From positions 124,001 to 188,000 of the forward strand of contig NZ_CP089301.1 of assembly GCF_021227995.1 (NCBI RefSeq): DNA of 64,000 nucleotides, given 5' to 3'. Both the position numbers and the translations under genes were made by a program. The DNA comes from Novosphingobium kaempferiae (lineage in GTDB: Bacteria > Pseudomonadota > Alphaproteobacteria > Sphingomonadales > Sphingomonadaceae). Below the pieces are notes generated by a model. The model was not told the DNA's origin. It made no database searches and saw only the letters and a program-made list of their open reading frames with translations. Of the stretch, positions 63,258-64,000 are shown piece after piece. Positions within the stretch are counted from its first letter, which is position 1; every line of letters begins with the position of its first letter.

Positions 63258-64000
63258 TCAGTTTTCCTGGGCCTCGCGCCGGGCATCGGCGATCTCGCCA
63301 TCAAGATCGGCCAGGATCTCCGCGCGGATCTTCGCACTCAGCGCCGTATTGGAAGCGATCGAGGCCCGCGCCGTATTGAGCGCCTGCAAGGCCGCAGTCC
63401 TTGCCGCCTTGGGCTCTCCCGTGCAGATCACCGTGCGCGTCGTGGCGCCGTTCGCCTCGGTCCGCGTTTCCCGGTGCGGGCTGTCGGCAGGGCAATCCTT
63501 GTCGAGCACCATCGTGCGGTCGGACCGGACATTGCCGTCCTTGCTGACGATGCGGATCGTGTGGAAGCGGCCATCGGCGGAGACTTTCTCCTCGACCTTC
63601 GGTGCCCTCGCCATGGCCTCTGCCGCCATCTTCTGCGCTTCCGCAGCACGGCGCTGCGCGTCGGCACTCATGCGCCAGGCGTCGGCCTGATCGCGCACCC
63701 GGACATTCTGGTAGGTCACGGTCCGGGCATTGACGCGGACGGGCCTCGGAGCCGGAGCGGGCATCGGTGCCGCCGAAGCGAAGGGTGCGGGAGGTGCCGG
63801 GGGAGCCGGAGGTGCAGGCGGCGCCGGCGGCACGATAGCGTCCGCCATGTCCACTTCGGGCGGCAAAGGCTGCTCCGGAACATCGGGTACATCCGGCATT
63901 TCGCCGTCGGCGAATGCTTCCGGAGCAGCCGGAGGTGCCGGGGGCTGCGGCGCGAGCGGCACCATTGGAGCCTTGGTGTGAATGCGCGCGGGGGCGTAAG
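63258..64000 (-). CDS. C-terminal part of a proline-rich protein, possibly an M56/BlaR1-type peptidase (5' end outside window)
   Basis: The frame stays open to the window edge (YAPARIHTKAPMVPLAPQPP), so the ATG at 63965 is probably internal. The visible ~247 residues begin with long proline/alanine repeats (PPAPPAPPAPPAPPAP), then RTVTYQNVRVRDQADAWRMS and an Ala/Arg-rich helical stretch, and end in TVICTGEPKAARTAALQALN and a charged helix (ILADLDGEIADARREAQEN). Similar Pro-rich and DxxR-rich tails occur at the end of sphingomonad M56 antirepressor peptidases, but the catalytic part is not visible here, so the call is tentative. Confidence 0.6.
   Translation of the reverse strand, partial: YAPARIHTKAPMVPLAPQPPAPPAAPEAFADGEMPDVPDVPEQPLPPEVDMADAIVPPAPPAPPAPPAPPAPFASAAPMPAPAPRPVRVNARTVTYQNVRVRDQADAWRMSADAQRRAAEAQKMAAEAMARAPKVEEKVSADGRFHTIRIVSKDGNVRSDRTMVLDKDCPADSPHRETRTEANGATTRTVICTGEPKAARTAALQALNTARASIASNTALSAKIRAEILADLDGEIADARREAQEN

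Overview
The window comes from a GC-rich alphaproteobacterial chromosome, most probably an aerobic member of the Sphingomonadales (Novosphingobium/Sphingobium-like). The case rests on a CpdR-type response regulator, SapC, a TonB-dependent receptor under a cobalamin riboswitch, an exosortase-associated ligase/ACP/decarboxylase set with a PEP-CTERM protein, a eukaryote-type NADP isocitrate dehydrogenase, and several families of intergenic palindromes of the kind common in sphingomonads. This placement is from reading; no database search was possible. Most of the window is ordinary chromosome, densely packed on both strands. I saw no prophage, insertion sequence, integrase or CRISPR array and no obvious broken gene.

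Layout. 1-7.7 kb: the 3' end of uvrD, an orphan Rieske oxygenase alpha subunit, then a cobalamin riboswitch in front of a four-gene tightly coupled operon (siderophore-type TonB receptor, small membrane protein, PepSY membrane reductase-like protein, small membrane protein). 7.7-16 kb: tRNA-Lys, folK, N-carbamoylputrescine amidase, an exported methyltransferase, msrA, a PEP-CTERM surface protein, an RhlE helicase and a FAD-linked 2-hydroxyacid dehydrogenase. 16-19 kb: sapC, a candidate small RNA with an exposed anti-Shine-Dalgarno stretch, an N-formylglutamate amidohydrolase-like gene, cpdR and tRNA-Val.

19-25.2 kb is the most accessory-looking part: six minus-strand genes (DUF418 membrane protein, GT61 glycosyltransferase, LbH acetyltransferase, AMP ligase, acyl carrier protein, type III PLP decarboxylase), mostly overlapping. 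The last three parallel the BtrJ/BtrI/BtrK logic, in which an amino acid is loaded on a carrier protein and decarboxylated there. Next to a glycosyltransferase and an acetyltransferase, this suggests a glycan-decorating pathway linked to exosortase/exopolysaccharide biology.

25.3-41.3 kb: two crotonases, icd, a TetR/TauD pair, a radical SAM protein, dnaE, a diguanylate cyclase, a carboxylesterase, glutathione peroxidase and lolD/lolC. 41.4-51.3 kb: a hydrolase, trmL, purF with a translationally coupled SDR, PilZ, cfa, an MddA-like methyltransferase, photolyase, PAP2 phosphatase and a YdjM-like protein. 51.4-64 kb: korBA, rppH, a TPR protein, an RsmB-like methyltransferase, guaB, an M28 peptidase, a YpfJ-like metalloprotease, two secreted hypotheticals and the C-terminal end of a proline-rich protein cut by the window edge.

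The intergenic gaps hold at least five families of inverted repeats. At 55.2-55.5 kb three of them are nested concentrically, and a partial version of the same nest recurs at 58.8-59.0 kb.
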